From: Bdellovibrionota bacterium
Lineage (GTDB): Bacteria > Bdellovibrionota > Bdellovibrionia > Bdellovibrionales > Bdellovibrionaceae
Direction: 5' to 3'
Length of the DNA: 64,000 bases
NCBI GenBank assembly: GCA_963170155.1
Contig: CAUJGP010000012.1
Location: forward strand, 1 to 64,000
The stretch's first letter is position 1; every line of letters begins with the position of its first letter. Both the position numbers and the translations under genes were made by a program. Positions 1 through 9,216 of this stretch are shown here, in pieces. A model generated the notes under the pieces. The model was not told the origin of the DNA. It worked only from the letters and a program-made list of their open reading frames with translations, and searched no databases.

Positions 1-180
1 TCCACCCATACCCATTCCGGGCATCCCAAACATTCCACCCATGCCCATTCCGGGCATTCCAAACATTCCACCCATGCCCATTCCGGGCATTCCAAACATT
101 CCACCCATGCCCATTCCGGGCATTCCACCCATACCCATTCCGGGCATCCCAAACATTCCACCCATGCCCATTCCAGACAT
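1..180 (-). repeat. 33-base tandem repeats encoding MFGMPGMGMGG
   Basis: Units at 1-33, 34-66, 67-99, 100-123 (shortened by 9 bases), 124-156 and 157-180 (degenerate) are almost identical and keep the reading frame of the minus-strand gene. The array may continue to the left of the window. Confidence 0.9.
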
Positions 181-1293
181 CATCGGGTTCATCCCAAAGG
201 GACCACCCATTCCTAAATACATCCCACCCCCAGGCATTCCTGGATACATTCCGGAGGGATACCCCATCAATCCGCCAGGCCCAAAAGAGCCACCACCAAA
301 GCCCGAATTACAGCCAAACCCTCCGGTCATTCCTCCAGTAACAGCACCATAAAGGCCCATAGCTCCCATCATCATTCCCATAGGCCAACCAAAACCAGCC
401 GAAGGATTGGTCGGAAAACCTAATTGAGCATTAACCTGAACAGCATTCTTAGCTCCAAAATAACCCGCAAGAGCCCCAGCTCCTGCGGAGAGAACTCCCC
501 CGAGCATTTCCCACTTTCCAGGTCTCCGAGGTTGATAGGCTCGATTACCAGAAATAATACACCCGGGACAACCTCCCTCTAGCGCTTCTTCATAGGCTTC
601 TTCTTGCTCAGCCTTAGCCTCATCCGTCAGATCTCGTCTTCGTTCTTTCTGAGCGGCATATCTTTCTTTAGCACTCTCGATCTCTACATCCAAAATTCTC
701 AGTTTTGTTATTTTATTTCTCATCCCATTAATGAGACTCGTACATTGACTTCGGTCGTTTGCTCCTTGACAGGCCCTATCGGCATGAACAAGCCCTTTGT
801 TAGAAATATTACAAAGGTTGTGCCACTCACTTTGTCCATAAGGCTCTGTTGATAAATCTCCCCGATCCAGATCCTCTTGGCCCCGCCCATCGATCAATCT
901 CCTCTTAGCACCACAAGCGCCATAGGCATCCGCGCCAGAATAAAAATAACAACCTTCGTAACGGAAACAAGAGTTGTCATTGTTCATGTGTTCAAATAAG
1001 AAAATTCCTTTACCCGATTGACCAAAAGCTCTTTCTAGTTTTCTTTTAGATTCTTCCAATTCTCTCGTTAGTTTTCTCTTTTCACTTTCTTTTTTATTCT
1101 GTTCCTTTTTTGCCTCTCTCATGTCCTTATCAATCTCATCTAACTCATCGGAAATATCCACAGAACCACCGGCAACTTCAAGGTTACACTGAGGCATCAA
1201 GCCATAGGCTCCATACCCTCCAAAAGAAAAGGCTGATGGGCTTATCAAAAATAGAACCAATGATAAACAAACCAAAAGAGATTTTGATCTCAT
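1..1293 (-). CDS. Secreted Met/Gly-repeat protein, 3' end outside window
   Basis: The frame is open from ATG 1293 to base 1 (431 codons), so the C-terminus is missing. A GGAG ribosome site lies 7 bases before the ATG. The N-terminus is a signal peptide (KSLLVCLSLVLFLISPSAFS). Residues about 47-90 and 180-235 are charged and probably coiled coil, separated by a Cys-rich segment; about 260-285 is a hydrophobic Gly/Ala stretch that could be a membrane or glycine-zipper segment. From about residue 290 the chain is Gly/Met/Pro/Phe-rich, and from 372 it consists of 11-residue repeats MFGMPGMGMGG. No family recognised. It is probably exported and may bind metal or self-assemble through the Met repeats (inference). 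It diverges from the kinase gene at 1482. Confidence 0.8.
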   Translation of the reverse strand, partial: MRSKSLLVCLSLVLFLISPSAFSFGGYGAYGLMPQCNLEVAGGSVDISDELDEIDKDMREAKKEQNKKESEKRKLTRELEESKRKLERAFGQSGKGIFLFEHMNNDNSCFRYEGCYFYSGADAYGACGAKRRLIDGRGQEDLDRGDLSTEPYGQSEWHNLCNISNKGLVHADRACQGANDRSQCTSLINGMRNKITKLRILDVEIESAKERYAAQKERRRDLTDEAKAEQEEAYEEALEGGCPGCIISGNRAYQPRRPGKWEMLGGVLSAGAGALAGYFGAKNAVQVNAQLGFPTNPSAGFGWPMGMMMGAMGLYGAVTGGMTGGFGCNSGFGGGSFGPGGLMGYPSGMYPGMPGGGMYLGMGGPFGMNPMMSGMGMGGMFGMPGMGMGGMPGMGMGGMFGMPGMGMGGMFGMPGMGMGGMFGMPGMGMGG

Positions 1294-1481
1294 AAGTACT
1301 CCACGTTTGTTTCATTCTCGGCTATAACTTTCACAAACTAAACAACTTTCGCTAATATCCTGGACTATTGTCGACCGAAAAGATGATTTTGTTGCTCTCC
1401 CTAGTGTTCTCAGATTAGCTTAAGTCTAGACTCTCACCCAATCACAAAGGTCTTAAAGCTGAAAATTTTGGGAGAACGAAC

Positions 1482-2612
1482 ATGAATCAACCCACTCTCT
1501 TGGTGGTCGATGACGAATCCGATAACCTCGATGCTCTAGAAAGAGTTTTTCGCAAGCGCTATCGTTTTTTGCGAGCCAATTCAGGCGCCGAAGCGTTATC
1601 TCTTCTTGCTCAGAACCCTCGCATAGACGTCATTATCTCAGATCAAAGAATGCCCCAGATGACTGGAGTTGAATTTTTAGAAAAAACCCTCCCAACTCAC
1701 TCTAAAACTGTGCGGATCCTTCTGACCGGATACACAGATATTGATTCGATCATCGCTGCCGTCAATCAAGGACATATCTTCCGTTACATCACTAAACCTT
1801 GGGATACGACGGACCTTTCAAACAGCGTAGAGCAAGCCATGGATTATTATGCTCGAGGCGAACAACTCGAAATTAAAAACCAAGAACTGGAAAAAGCTTT
1901 CAAAGAACTTAAAACGCTCGATGAAACAAAAAATAAGTTCATGATTCTTATCAACCATGAACTTAAAACACCCTTGACTGTCATTAGTAGCTTCCTCGAA
2001 CTTTTATTGGAAGCTCACCCCAATGAAGAACAAAAAAATTATCTGGATCGAATCAAAAAAAGCACTCAACGCCTTAAGGAAATCATAGAAGACACCCTAA
2101 TCCTCACACACCATATTGCTGGCCTTCTCAAATGGAATCCTCAACCCGGCTCTATCCATGAACTTCTGCAAAAGATCATTCCTTCTTTCGAAAATGAATT
2201 CCATAAAAAAAATTTAAAAGTTCAATGGCAACTCTCTGCAGAACCACGGCCGTCATCTTCTTTTGATTCCCTCCTCCTGCAAAGAGCACTAAGACATTTA
2301 ATCGCCAATGCCCTTCATAACGCACCAAATGGCAGTGAGCTTCTCATAAAAACCACCCTGCAATCTCAAGGGCAACTCATTGTCCTGGAAAATCTTGGCT
2401 CCCCGATTCCTTCAATCGTCTTGGAGAGGCTTCATTCTCCTTTCAAACTCCAAGAAGAAATCATGAACCACAGTAAAGGACTTGGTTTGGGCCTCAGTGT
2501 GGTCAATGCTATTTTTCAACAGCATCGTATCCCATGGAGCATTGAAAATATTCCCGCTCCAGAAAATCCGTTTTCCAGCAACGTCATCCGAACTTCGTTT
2601 ACCATCTCTTAA
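1482..2612 (+). CDS. Hybrid receiver-histidine kinase, soluble
   Basis: A 376-residue cytoplasmic signalling protein with no membrane segment. Residues 1-122 form a CheY-like receiver with acidic pocket D10/D11, phosphoacceptor D54 (in SDQRMP) and K105 (TKPW). A short coiled coil (about 127-150) leads to a HisKA domain with H159 in NHELKTPL, then an HATPase with N-box HLIANALHNA and a GLGLGLSVV G2 box. A receiver in front of a kinase suggests that an upstream phosphosignal controls the kinase. GGGAG lies 7 bases before the ATG. The secretin gene follows after 41 bases, so it may regulate or be co-transcribed with the pilus-type genes; its own partner regulator is not visible. Confidence 0.9.
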   Translation: MNQPTLLVVDDESDNLDALERVFRKRYRFLRANSGAEALSLLAQNPRIDVIISDQRMPQMTGVEFLEKTLPTHSKTVRILLTGYTDIDSIIAAVNQGHIFRYITKPWDTTDLSNSVEQAMDYYARGEQLEIKNQELEKAFKELKTLDETKNKFMILINHELKTPLTVISSFLELLLEAHPNEEQKNYLDRIKKSTQRLKEIIEDTLILTHHIAGLLKWNPQPGSIHELLQKIIPSFENEFHKKNLKVQWQLSAEPRPSSSFDSLLLQRALRHLIANALHNAPNGSELLIKTTLQSQGQLIVLENLGSPIPSIVLERLHSPFKLQEEIMNHSKGLGLGLSVVNAIFQQHRIPWSIENIPAPENPFSSNVIRTSFTIS

Positions 2613-2653
2613 TTAAAAAGTTTTTAAATTCACATTCAATTGCATATAAAAAC

Positions 2654-3958
2654 ATGGCAAAATATTTCATTGATTTCTTGTTTTTATTATATTTTTTCCT
2701 CACTCTTCTTTTGAACGATTCCAAAGGTTGGGCCTATTCACCGCTCTCCCTTAAGGACCCGCAATCTCCATTGATTGTCATTCAAAAAAATCAATCCTAT
2801 TCTCTCCCTATCAAAATAAAAGAGCATGTTGTATTGCAAAAACCCAAGGTTCTAGCTCTCACGGATCAGGGAACACAGCTTATTCTCCAAGGATTGCAAG
2901 AAGGGGTTTCTCTACTCCGTGCGGGAACAACACTTTATAAAGTTATCATTGTAAACCAAGAACAATATGAATCTTATCAAAGATTAAAATTATTTCTGAA
3001 ACACGCTCCTGGGCTTCGACTAAGCTACGAAAATGATTTCTTCCAAATCGAAGGCACTCTCGATGATACTTCGACTTGGTTGAGTCTAAGCCAACTCTCT
3101 CTGAAGCATTTCAAAATGAAAATATCTGCATCTCAAAAACAAATAAAAACAATAGAATATCACATTAATTCACAATTAGAGAAAAAAGGAGGTCATCCCA
3201 TTGGCCTGACTCAAGAACCTTGGCCCGTCGCTCGAATTCCTTTCAAGATCACGACAAACCATCCTCTCCGGTTACTATTAAATAATTTAGGCCTCACCAT
3301 ACAAGAGGACGAGCATCAGCTTTTAACTGAACCATTAATTCGAGTTCAGGTTATCATCGTGGAAATGAGAAAGTCTTTTGCGCAAAATATGGGTATTGAG
3401 TGGCCCTATGAAATGTCAGCTCAGCTTGTTCCTGAAGGGTTTTTACCTACAGGAAACGATTCCACGATTCTGGCCCGCTTTATTGCCACGAAAGGGCAAG
3501 GCCGTGTTCTCGCTCAACCCGTGCTGCTGGCTAAAAGCGGAAGTGAAGCGGAATTTTTTGCTGGAGGCGAACTTCCTGTGAAGACAAAAACTAAACAAAC
3601 GCAAACTGTTCACTGGAAAAAATATGGTATCACTTTAAAAATCAAACCCAAAACAGATTCTGCTGGTAGAATTCATTTGGATTTAAAAAGTGAAATCTCG
3701 TCCATTGATCCTGGCGAAAAAAATGAAGGTATTCCTTCTCTCTTTACGAATACCCTCTCAAGCCAATTTGATCTGCATCAACGCCAAACGATCGCACTTT
3801 CGGGATTAATAAAAAAAATTGACGGAGAGGCGGTGAAACAATGGCCAGGTTGGGGGGACATCCCTATTTTTGGAAATCTGTTTTCAAGTCGGGAGTATCA
3901 AGAAGATAAAACCGAACTTACAGTCTTTGTTACTCCTTATATCGTCACTACTCCGTAA
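2654..3958 (+). CDS. CpaC/RcpA-like outer-membrane secretin
   Basis: A 434-residue protein with an N-terminal hydrophobic export signal (FIDFLFLLYFFLTLLL). Residues about 35-100 resemble the N-terminal CpaC domain (the ...LQGLQEGVSLLRAG... strand pattern), and 220-434 are a secretin core: IRVQVIIVEM, the VLAQPVLLAKSG segment, FFAGGELPV, and the closing WGDIPIFGNLFSSREYQEDKTEL split here as WGDIPIFGNLFS and TELTVFVTPYIV. Secretins form the gated outer-membrane ring of type II secretion and Tad/Flp pili. It is followed 26 bases later by a CpaF-type ATPase. There is no clear ribosome site before ATG 2654, so the start is moderately sure. No CpaB, TadB/C or pilin gene is nearby. Confidence 0.85.
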   Translation: MAKYFIDFLFLLYFFLTLLLNDSKGWAYSPLSLKDPQSPLIVIQKNQSYSLPIKIKEHVVLQKPKVLALTDQGTQLILQGLQEGVSLLRAGTTLYKVIIVNQEQYESYQRLKLFLKHAPGLRLSYENDFFQIEGTLDDTSTWLSLSQLSLKHFKMKISASQKQIKTIEYHINSQLEKKGGHPIGLTQEPWPVARIPFKITTNHPLRLLLNNLGLTIQEDEHQLLTEPLIRVQVIIVEMRKSFAQNMGIEWPYEMSAQLVPEGFLPTGNDSTILARFIATKGQGRVLAQPVLLAKSGSEAEFFAGGELPVKTKTKQTQTVHWKKYGITLKIKPKTDSAGRIHLDLKSEISSIDPGEKNEGIPSLFTNTLSSQFDLHQRQTIALSGLIKKIDGEAVKQWPGWGDIPIFGNLFSSREYQEDKTELTVFVTPYIVTTP

Positions 3959-3984
3959 AAAATAACCCAGATAAAGAAAAATCA

Positions 3985-5148
3985 ATGGACACTATGGACA
4001 ACTTAAATTCATTTTATAAACAAAAATGCCATGAAATTCAAAATCTTATCACCCAATCTCCCCTTAATGTCCATTTTCTTTCAAAAGACTCAGAGTTCAC
4101 CTCAGTTCAAAACGACGTTCATCTCTTTATTAAAAAGCATATTCAAAACTTAGAGTCCCACTATCAAGAGCGCCTCAGGGAAGAGTTTTTTGGAGTGGGA
4201 CCTCTAAAATTTCTTTTATCAGACCATCAAATTACGGAAATTATCATTAACAACTACGATGTCATTTGGATTGAAAGAGAAGGCCGACTTCAGAAATCCA
4301 ACGAAATCTTTTTTTCCAAACAAACCTACGAAGGCTTCCTACAAAGACTTTATCTTGAACTCGGACAAGAGCCCACCCTCCTAGAACCCTTTTTGGATGG
4401 AACATGGAGAAATCATCGACTTCATGTCGTCGGACACTATCATTCATTAACTCCTGAAGTACGACTCACCATCCGAAAACACAAATTACAACCTTGGACT
4501 CTCGCAGACTTGGAACAGAGAGGTTGGACGACTCATCCTCATGAGATTGAATTTCTTCAAATGCTTGTAAAAGAACGTCATAATATTTTGATCATTGGAC
4601 CTGCAAGTTCAGGAAAAACCAGTGTGCTCACGGCTCTTCTGAATATTTGTGAAGAAAATGAAAGGGTCATTATTATTGAAGATAGCCAAGAAATTTTTCC
4701 TTCTTCGAAAGTAAGCACCTCTCTTCTTGCCAGATTCGATACAAGAAAAACCTTACCTTCTATCACTCTTGCTGATTTGGTTCGGCAAAGTTTGCGGATG
4801 AGGCCCGATCGCTTGATTATCGGAGAAGTTCGTGGAGAAGAAGCCACTGATCTTCTATTAGCGCTTTCCACAGGTCATCAGGGAAGCTTTGGCACTCTTC
4901 ATGCCTCCGATCCCCGACAAGCTCTTTTTCGCCTTGAAATGCTCATTCAAATGGGGGCTCCCTACTGGAGCCTCGGAACTATTCGTAAACTCATTTTATT
5001 AAGCCTTAACTATATGATTCTCTGTTCTCGCACACAAAGTGGAGAAAGAAAATTAGCTGGAATTTATAAACTTATCTCCCTTGAAGACTCAGGCATAATA
5101 ATCGAGAGAGTCATCACTCAATCTCTCAGAACCTCGATCATGGGGTGA
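3985..5148 (+). CDS. CpaF/TadA-type secretion ATPase
   Basis: A 387-residue type II/IV secretion ATPase. The N-terminal domain (1-190) contains the FFGVGPL and EIIINN segments typical of CpaF. Walker A GPASSGKT is near residue 205, the Asp box reads RVIIIEDSQEI, Walker B RLIIGEVRGEEATDLL is near 275, and a His box GTLHAS follows, so all NTPase elements are present. CpaF powers assembly of Flp pili or protein secretion at the inner membrane. It pairs with the secretin just upstream. Its last 60 bases overlap the 3' end of the convergent gene 5089-5481. A second ATG at 3994 is possible, since no strong ribosome site decides between them. Confidence 0.88.
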   Translation: MDTMDNLNSFYKQKCHEIQNLITQSPLNVHFLSKDSEFTSVQNDVHLFIKKHIQNLESHYQERLREEFFGVGPLKFLLSDHQITEIIINNYDVIWIEREGRLQKSNEIFFSKQTYEGFLQRLYLELGQEPTLLEPFLDGTWRNHRLHVVGHYHSLTPEVRLTIRKHKLQPWTLADLEQRGWTTHPHEIEFLQMLVKERHNILIIGPASSGKTSVLTALLNICEENERVIIIEDSQEIFPSSKVSTSLLARFDTRKTLPSITLADLVRQSLRMRPDRLIIGEVRGEEATDLLLALSTGHQGSFGTLHASDPRQALFRLEMLIQMGAPYWSLGTIRKLILLSLNYMILCSRTQSGERKLAGIYKLISLEDSGIIIERVITQSLRTSIMG

Positions 5149-5481
5149 GGCTCCTGAGGGAGAACTCATACGATTCCTATTTTCAACTGAAGAGAGTTCC
5201 TCGGGAGGAGATGACGTCGTTTTTTTAGCCGGACCATTCATAAAAAAGTTTCGACTTAGCTCCTCAACGATTTGAACATTTTTGGCTTCTTTCGGATTTC
5301 TATAGTTTTGAACTTCTTGAGTCCCGATATTTTTCATTGTGCTCAAGCTCACACGATCTCTAATTTCTGCCGAACCCTCTGCTCGACCAAAAGCTGGAGC
5401 TCCGGGCCTCACCGGCGCCATTGACTCCACATCGCTTTTCAGTCTTGGCTTCTCTGGTAGTATCCCACTTATTTTTTCCAT
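5089..5481 (-). CDS. Small polar protein, overlaps cpaF-type gene tail to tail
   Basis: A 130-residue protein, rich in Ser, Pro, Glu, Arg and Asn, with no signal peptide, no membrane segment and no recognised domain. An AGGAGG ribosome site at 5487-5492 lies 5 bases before ATG 5481; a GTG at 5487 overlaps that site and is therefore not the start. The excellent ribosome site is the main reason to believe the gene. Its 3' end overlaps the end of the secretion ATPase gene by 60 bases on the opposite strand, so the two messages would be complementary there. The composition suggests a largely disordered cytoplasmic protein (inference). Confidence 0.65.
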   Translation of the reverse strand: MEKISGILPEKPRLKSDVESMAPVRPGAPAFGRAEGSAEIRDRVSLSTMKNIGTQEVQNYRNPKEAKNVQIVEELSRNFFMNGPAKKTTSSPPEELSSVENRNRMSSPSGASPHDRGSERLSDDSLDYYA

Positions 5482-5640
5482 ATGCACCTCCTGTGCTAGA
5501 GTTAATCGGTATCACCAAATAGTCGGATCTTTACAGGTGAAACTTGAGAGGAATTGACAAAATATTTTACAGTTAAAAACCCTTGATAAAAGTCCAGCCC
5601 TCTCCGCATTTTCATATTAACTCATTCCTCTCTTTGAATA

Positions 5641-6417
5641 CTATTGATCATACCAAGCTAAAAAAAGAACACCCTTCTTGATTGTATCAATAGCCGCTTT
5701 GGATATCTTTCGATCAATAGCGGGGCATCCCCAACTGCGTCCAATGGGGCTCATTGTGGGTTTTACATAATCAGATCCATGAATGACCACAGCGCGTTCC
5801 CTCAATTTGGAATTGCTTTTTTCAATTCCATCCAGTCTCAGGCTATAACCATTCTTTCCATTGTATGTCTCGGCGGTGATAAAAGCCCCCACAGAACTCA
5901 TATGACTATTCACGATATTTGAAAAAACGGTAGCATAACCTGTATTTTTACGATCAGAACCTTCTCCGTGAGTTGTTAGCATTTTTCTCACCGCTCCCGA
6001 ACGCATATCAATAATATAAAAACGGGGTTCACTGCTATGCTGTTTAAAATTAATAATACCAAGGTATTCAGGGCGCTTTAATCGATCTTTCAAGTTGTCA
6101 TAATAACTAAGCGCTAACTCTAATGGACGATCTGCAATTTCACTCTTTGGATCAACATATTCGTATTTTTGACGTATCTCCTTTGAAACACTGAATGGCT
6201 CCATCAAGAAGATATCTGTCTGAGGACTTAACATGTCTAAAGGAACAGGATCATGAAGCAATGATTCAGGTAAACGCATTCTTTCTTCAGGGGAGATTTC
6301 ACAAAACGGTACAACCTCTGTACACATGGCTGCTTCATAGCTGGCATACGTCAAAGAACCATGCCACATTAAAGCTAATCCCGTTAAAATAAATAGGGAT
6401 TTAAAGTTGAACTTCAT
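5641..6417 (-). CDS. L,D-transpeptidase-like (YkuD_2) secreted protein
   Basis: A 258-residue exported protein: signal peptide at about 8-25 (LFILTGLALMWHGSLTYA), then a catalytic domain with VVIHGSDYV (H213) and SWGCPAID (C231). The H...S.GC arrangement is that of the murein L,D-transpeptidase catalytic family, which cross-links or edits peptidoglycan tetrapeptides in the periplasm. The upstream SLRLDGIEKSNS and SVGAFITAETYNGKNGYS segments fit that family too. AAGGAG lies 6 bases before the ATG. Gene 6619-8433 (aspS) is upstream in the same direction with 200 bases between, so it is probably transcribed separately. Substrate (transpeptidase or carboxypeptidase) cannot be told. Confidence 0.85.
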   Translation of the reverse strand: MKFNFKSLFILTGLALMWHGSLTYASYEAAMCTEVVPFCEISPEERMRLPESLLHDPVPLDMLSPQTDIFLMEPFSVSKEIRQKYEYVDPKSEIADRPLELALSYYDNLKDRLKRPEYLGIINFKQHSSEPRFYIIDMRSGAVRKMLTTHGEGSDRKNTGYATVFSNIVNSHMSSVGAFITAETYNGKNGYSLRLDGIEKSNSKLRERAVVIHGSDYVKPTMSPIGRSWGCPAIDRKISKAAIDTIKKGVLFLAWYDQ

Positions 6418-6618
6418 ACTGACTCCTTTCAGTTGTTATTTCTAACTCTGCCCTACGACTGTCATCCTTGAAAATCGCAAGCATAAACAATCTTTGCTTA
6501 TGCTCTATGGGAGCTAAATTACTTTAGTTTAATTTTTGCTTAAAATCAAAGCAATTAAATTAGTTTTCAATCTCACGGCGCCAACAAACTAAGGTAAGGC
6601 GCAAGAACAAAGAAAATC

Positions 6619-8433
6619 CTAGCCCTTGAGTTTGTCGTCCAGTGCTTTTTCTGCCGAAGGAGCCAAGCGAATACCCAATTCAATGAGTTGCTCGCGGCTC
6701 ACTTCACTCGGGGCATCAGACATCAAACAAGATGCTTTTGCCGTCTTAGGAAAAGCAATAACTTCACGAATCGCATCAGTTCCACATAATAACATCACTA
6801 AACGATCCATGCCCCACGCAATACCTCCATGAGGAGGAGTTCCATACTTCAAAGCTTCAAGAAAGAATCCGAACTTAAGTTGCGTTTCTTCAGGCGTCAT
6901 ACCAAGAACTTTAAACATGGCCTGTTGAACTTCGTTTCGATAAATACGAATGCTACCACCTGCTAATTCATAACCGTTGCAAACTAAATCATAGGCTTTT
7001 GCTAATAAATTTCCAAATTTAGTTTCATTCATTGAAAGCAAATCATGAATCCCTTCATCCTTAGGAGCGGTAAAGGGATGATGTCGTGCCACCCAACGCT
7101 TTTCATCGGGAGAATATTCCAACAACGGAAAATCAAGCACCCATAAAAAAGCATCTTTTGTCTGATCAATAAGATTTAACTCTCGACCTAAGTGTAAACG
7201 CAAAGTGGATAAGGCCGCGCAAGCTGGATCAAAATCATCCGCGACCACTAAGAGGAGATCTCCCACCTTTCCATCATGACTTACAAACCAAGTTTTTAAT
7301 TGGTCCTGCGTAAAAAATTTACTCACAGAAGAATTGAACTGATCTTCCGCCTCCCATTTAGCCCAGACTAAACCCTTAGCTCCGGCTTTTTTCACTAAAT
7401 CCGTCAGCTTATCAAGCTGTCCACGGGAAAAAGAAGAAGCCCCAGGAACCACCAGGCCACGAATGACTCCTCCCCTCACCAGCACTTCATCAAAAACTTT
7501 GAATCCAGAGCCTTGAACCAAAGATCCTAAGTTTTTGATCTCCATTCCAAAACGAATATCGGGCTTGTCACTTCCATAACGGTCCATAGCCTCTTGATAG
7601 CTGATACGCGGAATATCACCAAGCTCAACGCCCTTGAACTCTTTCCACAACTGACGAAGGAGCCCTTCATTCATTTTTACGATATCCTCGCGATCAATAA
7701 AGGACATCTCGATATCGATCTGAGTAAACTCTGGTTGCCGATCCGCTCGCAAATCTTCATCCCGGAAACATCGTGCAATTTGAAAATAACGGTCATAACC
7801 AGCTATCATTAAGAGCTGTTTCAAAGTCTGTGGAGACTGTGGAAGCGCGTAAAACTCCCCTAAGTTAACTCTTGAGGGAACCAAGTAATCCCGCGCCCCT
7901 TCGGGAGTGCTTTTGTATAGGATCGGCGTTTCCACTTCAATGAACCCATTTTGCGAAAAATAATCTCGAACTTTCTGCAATGCCTTATGCCTCACCATGA
8001 GGTGTTGTTGCAATCGAGTGCTTCTTAAATCTAAATAACGGTATTTTAATCTTAATGTTTCGCTCACATTAGAGTCACTGATTTGAAAAGGTGGCGTTGC
8101 TGATTCATTCAAAATTTCACAACGAAAAGCTTCGACCTCAACTTCTCCTGTCTTTATTTTTTTATTGGTCATTCCATTCGGACGCTCGCGAACAACGCCT
8201 TCGAGAGCAATAATGTACTCTCCTCGGAAATCTTTTGCACAGGCTGTCTCCGTTTTATTGGGATCTAATACAACTTGAACAATACCTTCGCGGTCACGAA
8301 GATCAATAAACACTAAACTTCCATGGTCTCGACGAGAATCGACCCATCCAGCCAGAATGACTTTTTGACCAGACATTTGTTTAGTTAATTCACCGCAATA
8401 ATGAGTTCTCTTTAACTCAGTTATAAACTTCAC
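6619..8433 (-). CDS. aspS: Aspartyl-tRNA synthetase, bacterial type
   Basis: A 604-residue class II synthetase charging tRNA(Asp). The N-terminal OB-fold (about 1-110, GWVDSRRDHGSLVFIDLRDR split as GWVDSRRDHG and VFIDLRDREG) binds the anticodon. The core begins near 140 with motif 2 CFRDEDLRADRQPEFTQID, and a GAD insertion lies around 280-420. Motif 3 GIAWGMDRLVMLLCG and the bacterial C-terminal signature REVIAFPKTAKASCLMSDAP are seen in part. Length and layout are typical. The start is GTG 8433, with GGGAG upstream. Whether it discriminates tRNA(Asp) from tRNA(Asn) cannot be read here. Confidence 0.97.
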   Translation of the reverse strand: MKFITELKRTHYCGELTKQMSGQKVILAGWVDSRRDHGSLVFIDLRDREGIVQVVLDPNKTETACAKDFRGEYIIALEGVVRERPNGMTNKKIKTGEVEVEAFRCEILNESATPPFQISDSNVSETLRLKYRYLDLRSTRLQQHLMVRHKALQKVRDYFSQNGFIEVETPILYKSTPEGARDYLVPSRVNLGEFYALPQSPQTLKQLLMIAGYDRYFQIARCFRDEDLRADRQPEFTQIDIEMSFIDREDIVKMNEGLLRQLWKEFKGVELGDIPRISYQEAMDRYGSDKPDIRFGMEIKNLGSLVQGSGFKVFDEVLVRGGVIRGLVVPGASSFSRGQLDKLTDLVKKAGAKGLVWAKWEAEDQFNSSVSKFFTQDQLKTWFVSHDGKVGDLLLVVADDFDPACAALSTLRLHLGRELNLIDQTKDAFLWVLDFPLLEYSPDEKRWVARHHPFTAPKDEGIHDLLSMNETKFGNLLAKAYDLVCNGYELAGGSIRIYRNEVQQAMFKVLGMTPEETQLKFGFFLEALKYGTPPHGGIAWGMDRLVMLLCGTDAIREVIAFPKTAKASCLMSDAPSEVSREQLIELGIRLAPSAEKALDDKLKG

Positions 8434-8790
8434 AACACCGCTCCCTTACTTAATGATAAATATCAAACACCATGCAATAAAGACTGGATTTTTAACCTTA
8501 TGTTTTATTTAAGTCTCTTCAAAAATCTTATTGGTTCTGTCACTTATTCAATTTTTGAAAAATAACCTCACTTGAGGCCAAAACAATCTACCTTGTCATT
8601 AATACAACAGGTATGGTCTTAGATCTTCTTTCCACTAGTAGATTTGCATAGCACTATTTTCTAGTCAAAAGTCTTCTCGTCATCAAAGAGTTCTTTTTGC
8701 CAATTTAATGCTATGCCTTTAATATAAGAAAACCAAGATTGCTAAACTAAGACTATTACAAAGTAAGTCTTTAAAACCTTAGGAGGATTC
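8434..8790. other. Divergent intergenic region aspS / PHA-type gene
   Basis: This 357-base AT-rich spacer holds the upstream signals of two divergent genes. Apart from the promoter candidate at 8697-8725, no hairpin, RNA or open frame stands out. Confidence 0.5.
8697..8725 (+). promoter_or_regulatory. Candidate sigma70-type promoter
   Basis: TTGCCA (8697) and TAATAT (8720-8725) are separated by 17 bases. They match five and four of six consensus positions. The start would fall near 8732, about 60 bases before ATG 8791. AT-rich context makes chance matches common. Confidence 0.35.
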
Positions 8791-9096
8791 ATGCCCAAAT
8801 TCAAAGTGGAAACCCCTTCATCCCATGACCCAAAGGAAACTTTTAAAAAAATTAAAAATTTTTTAGAGAATGCCGATGATTTGAAAAAAATTGACTCCAA
8901 CATCGTTTGCCAATTTGAAGACTCCACACTCAAAGGGTCCGCAAAAGGAAAACAATTCAAAGCTGAAATTTCCGTGCAAGAGACAAGCCCTCACTGCACC
9001 GTGATGGTGGAGGTGGAAATTCCATTTTTACTGTCCCCGCTTAAAGGAAAAATCCAAGAAAGCTTAGAAAGAAAAATTAAAAAGGCATTGGCTTAA
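8791..9096 (+). CDS. PHA-granule-region-like small protein (PF09650-type)
   Basis: A 101-residue soluble protein. It starts with a region like the polyhydroxyalkanoic-acid system family: a SHDPKETFKKIKNFLEN helix, a DSTLKGSAKGKQFKAEI strand pair, and the closing IPFLLSPLKGKIQESLERKI helix. In that family the same order (H-x-eeA helix, G.i.G strand, LP..L.P.kg.ie..l) is found in proteins annotated near PHA genes, but the molecular role is unknown. AGGAGG lies 7 bases before the ATG. No PHA synthase or phasin is in the window, so a storage role is not supported by context. Confidence 0.6.
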   Translation: MPKFKVETPSSHDPKETFKKIKNFLENADDLKKIDSNIVCQFEDSTLKGSAKGKQFKAEISVQETSPHCTVMVEVEIPFLLSPLKGKIQESLERKIKKALA

Positions 9097-9216
9097 CAAA
9101 TTTTAAGCGATAAAACGAAGCGTCTACACTCACACATTGAATTTGTTGCCATTACCAATGGATTATGGTCGTAAAATTGATTTTGGAATGAGCGTAAATG
9201 AAAGTTGCTAAATAAA

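Noticed and set aside
1-180. Possible CRISPR array
   Set aside because: The repeats abut with no variable spacers and encode an in-frame protein repeat.
41-352. Plus-strand frame with MPIPGIPN repeats
   Set aside because: It is the antisense reading of the Met/Gly repeats of the minus-strand gene at 1-1293, which has a signal peptide, ribosome site and long open frame.
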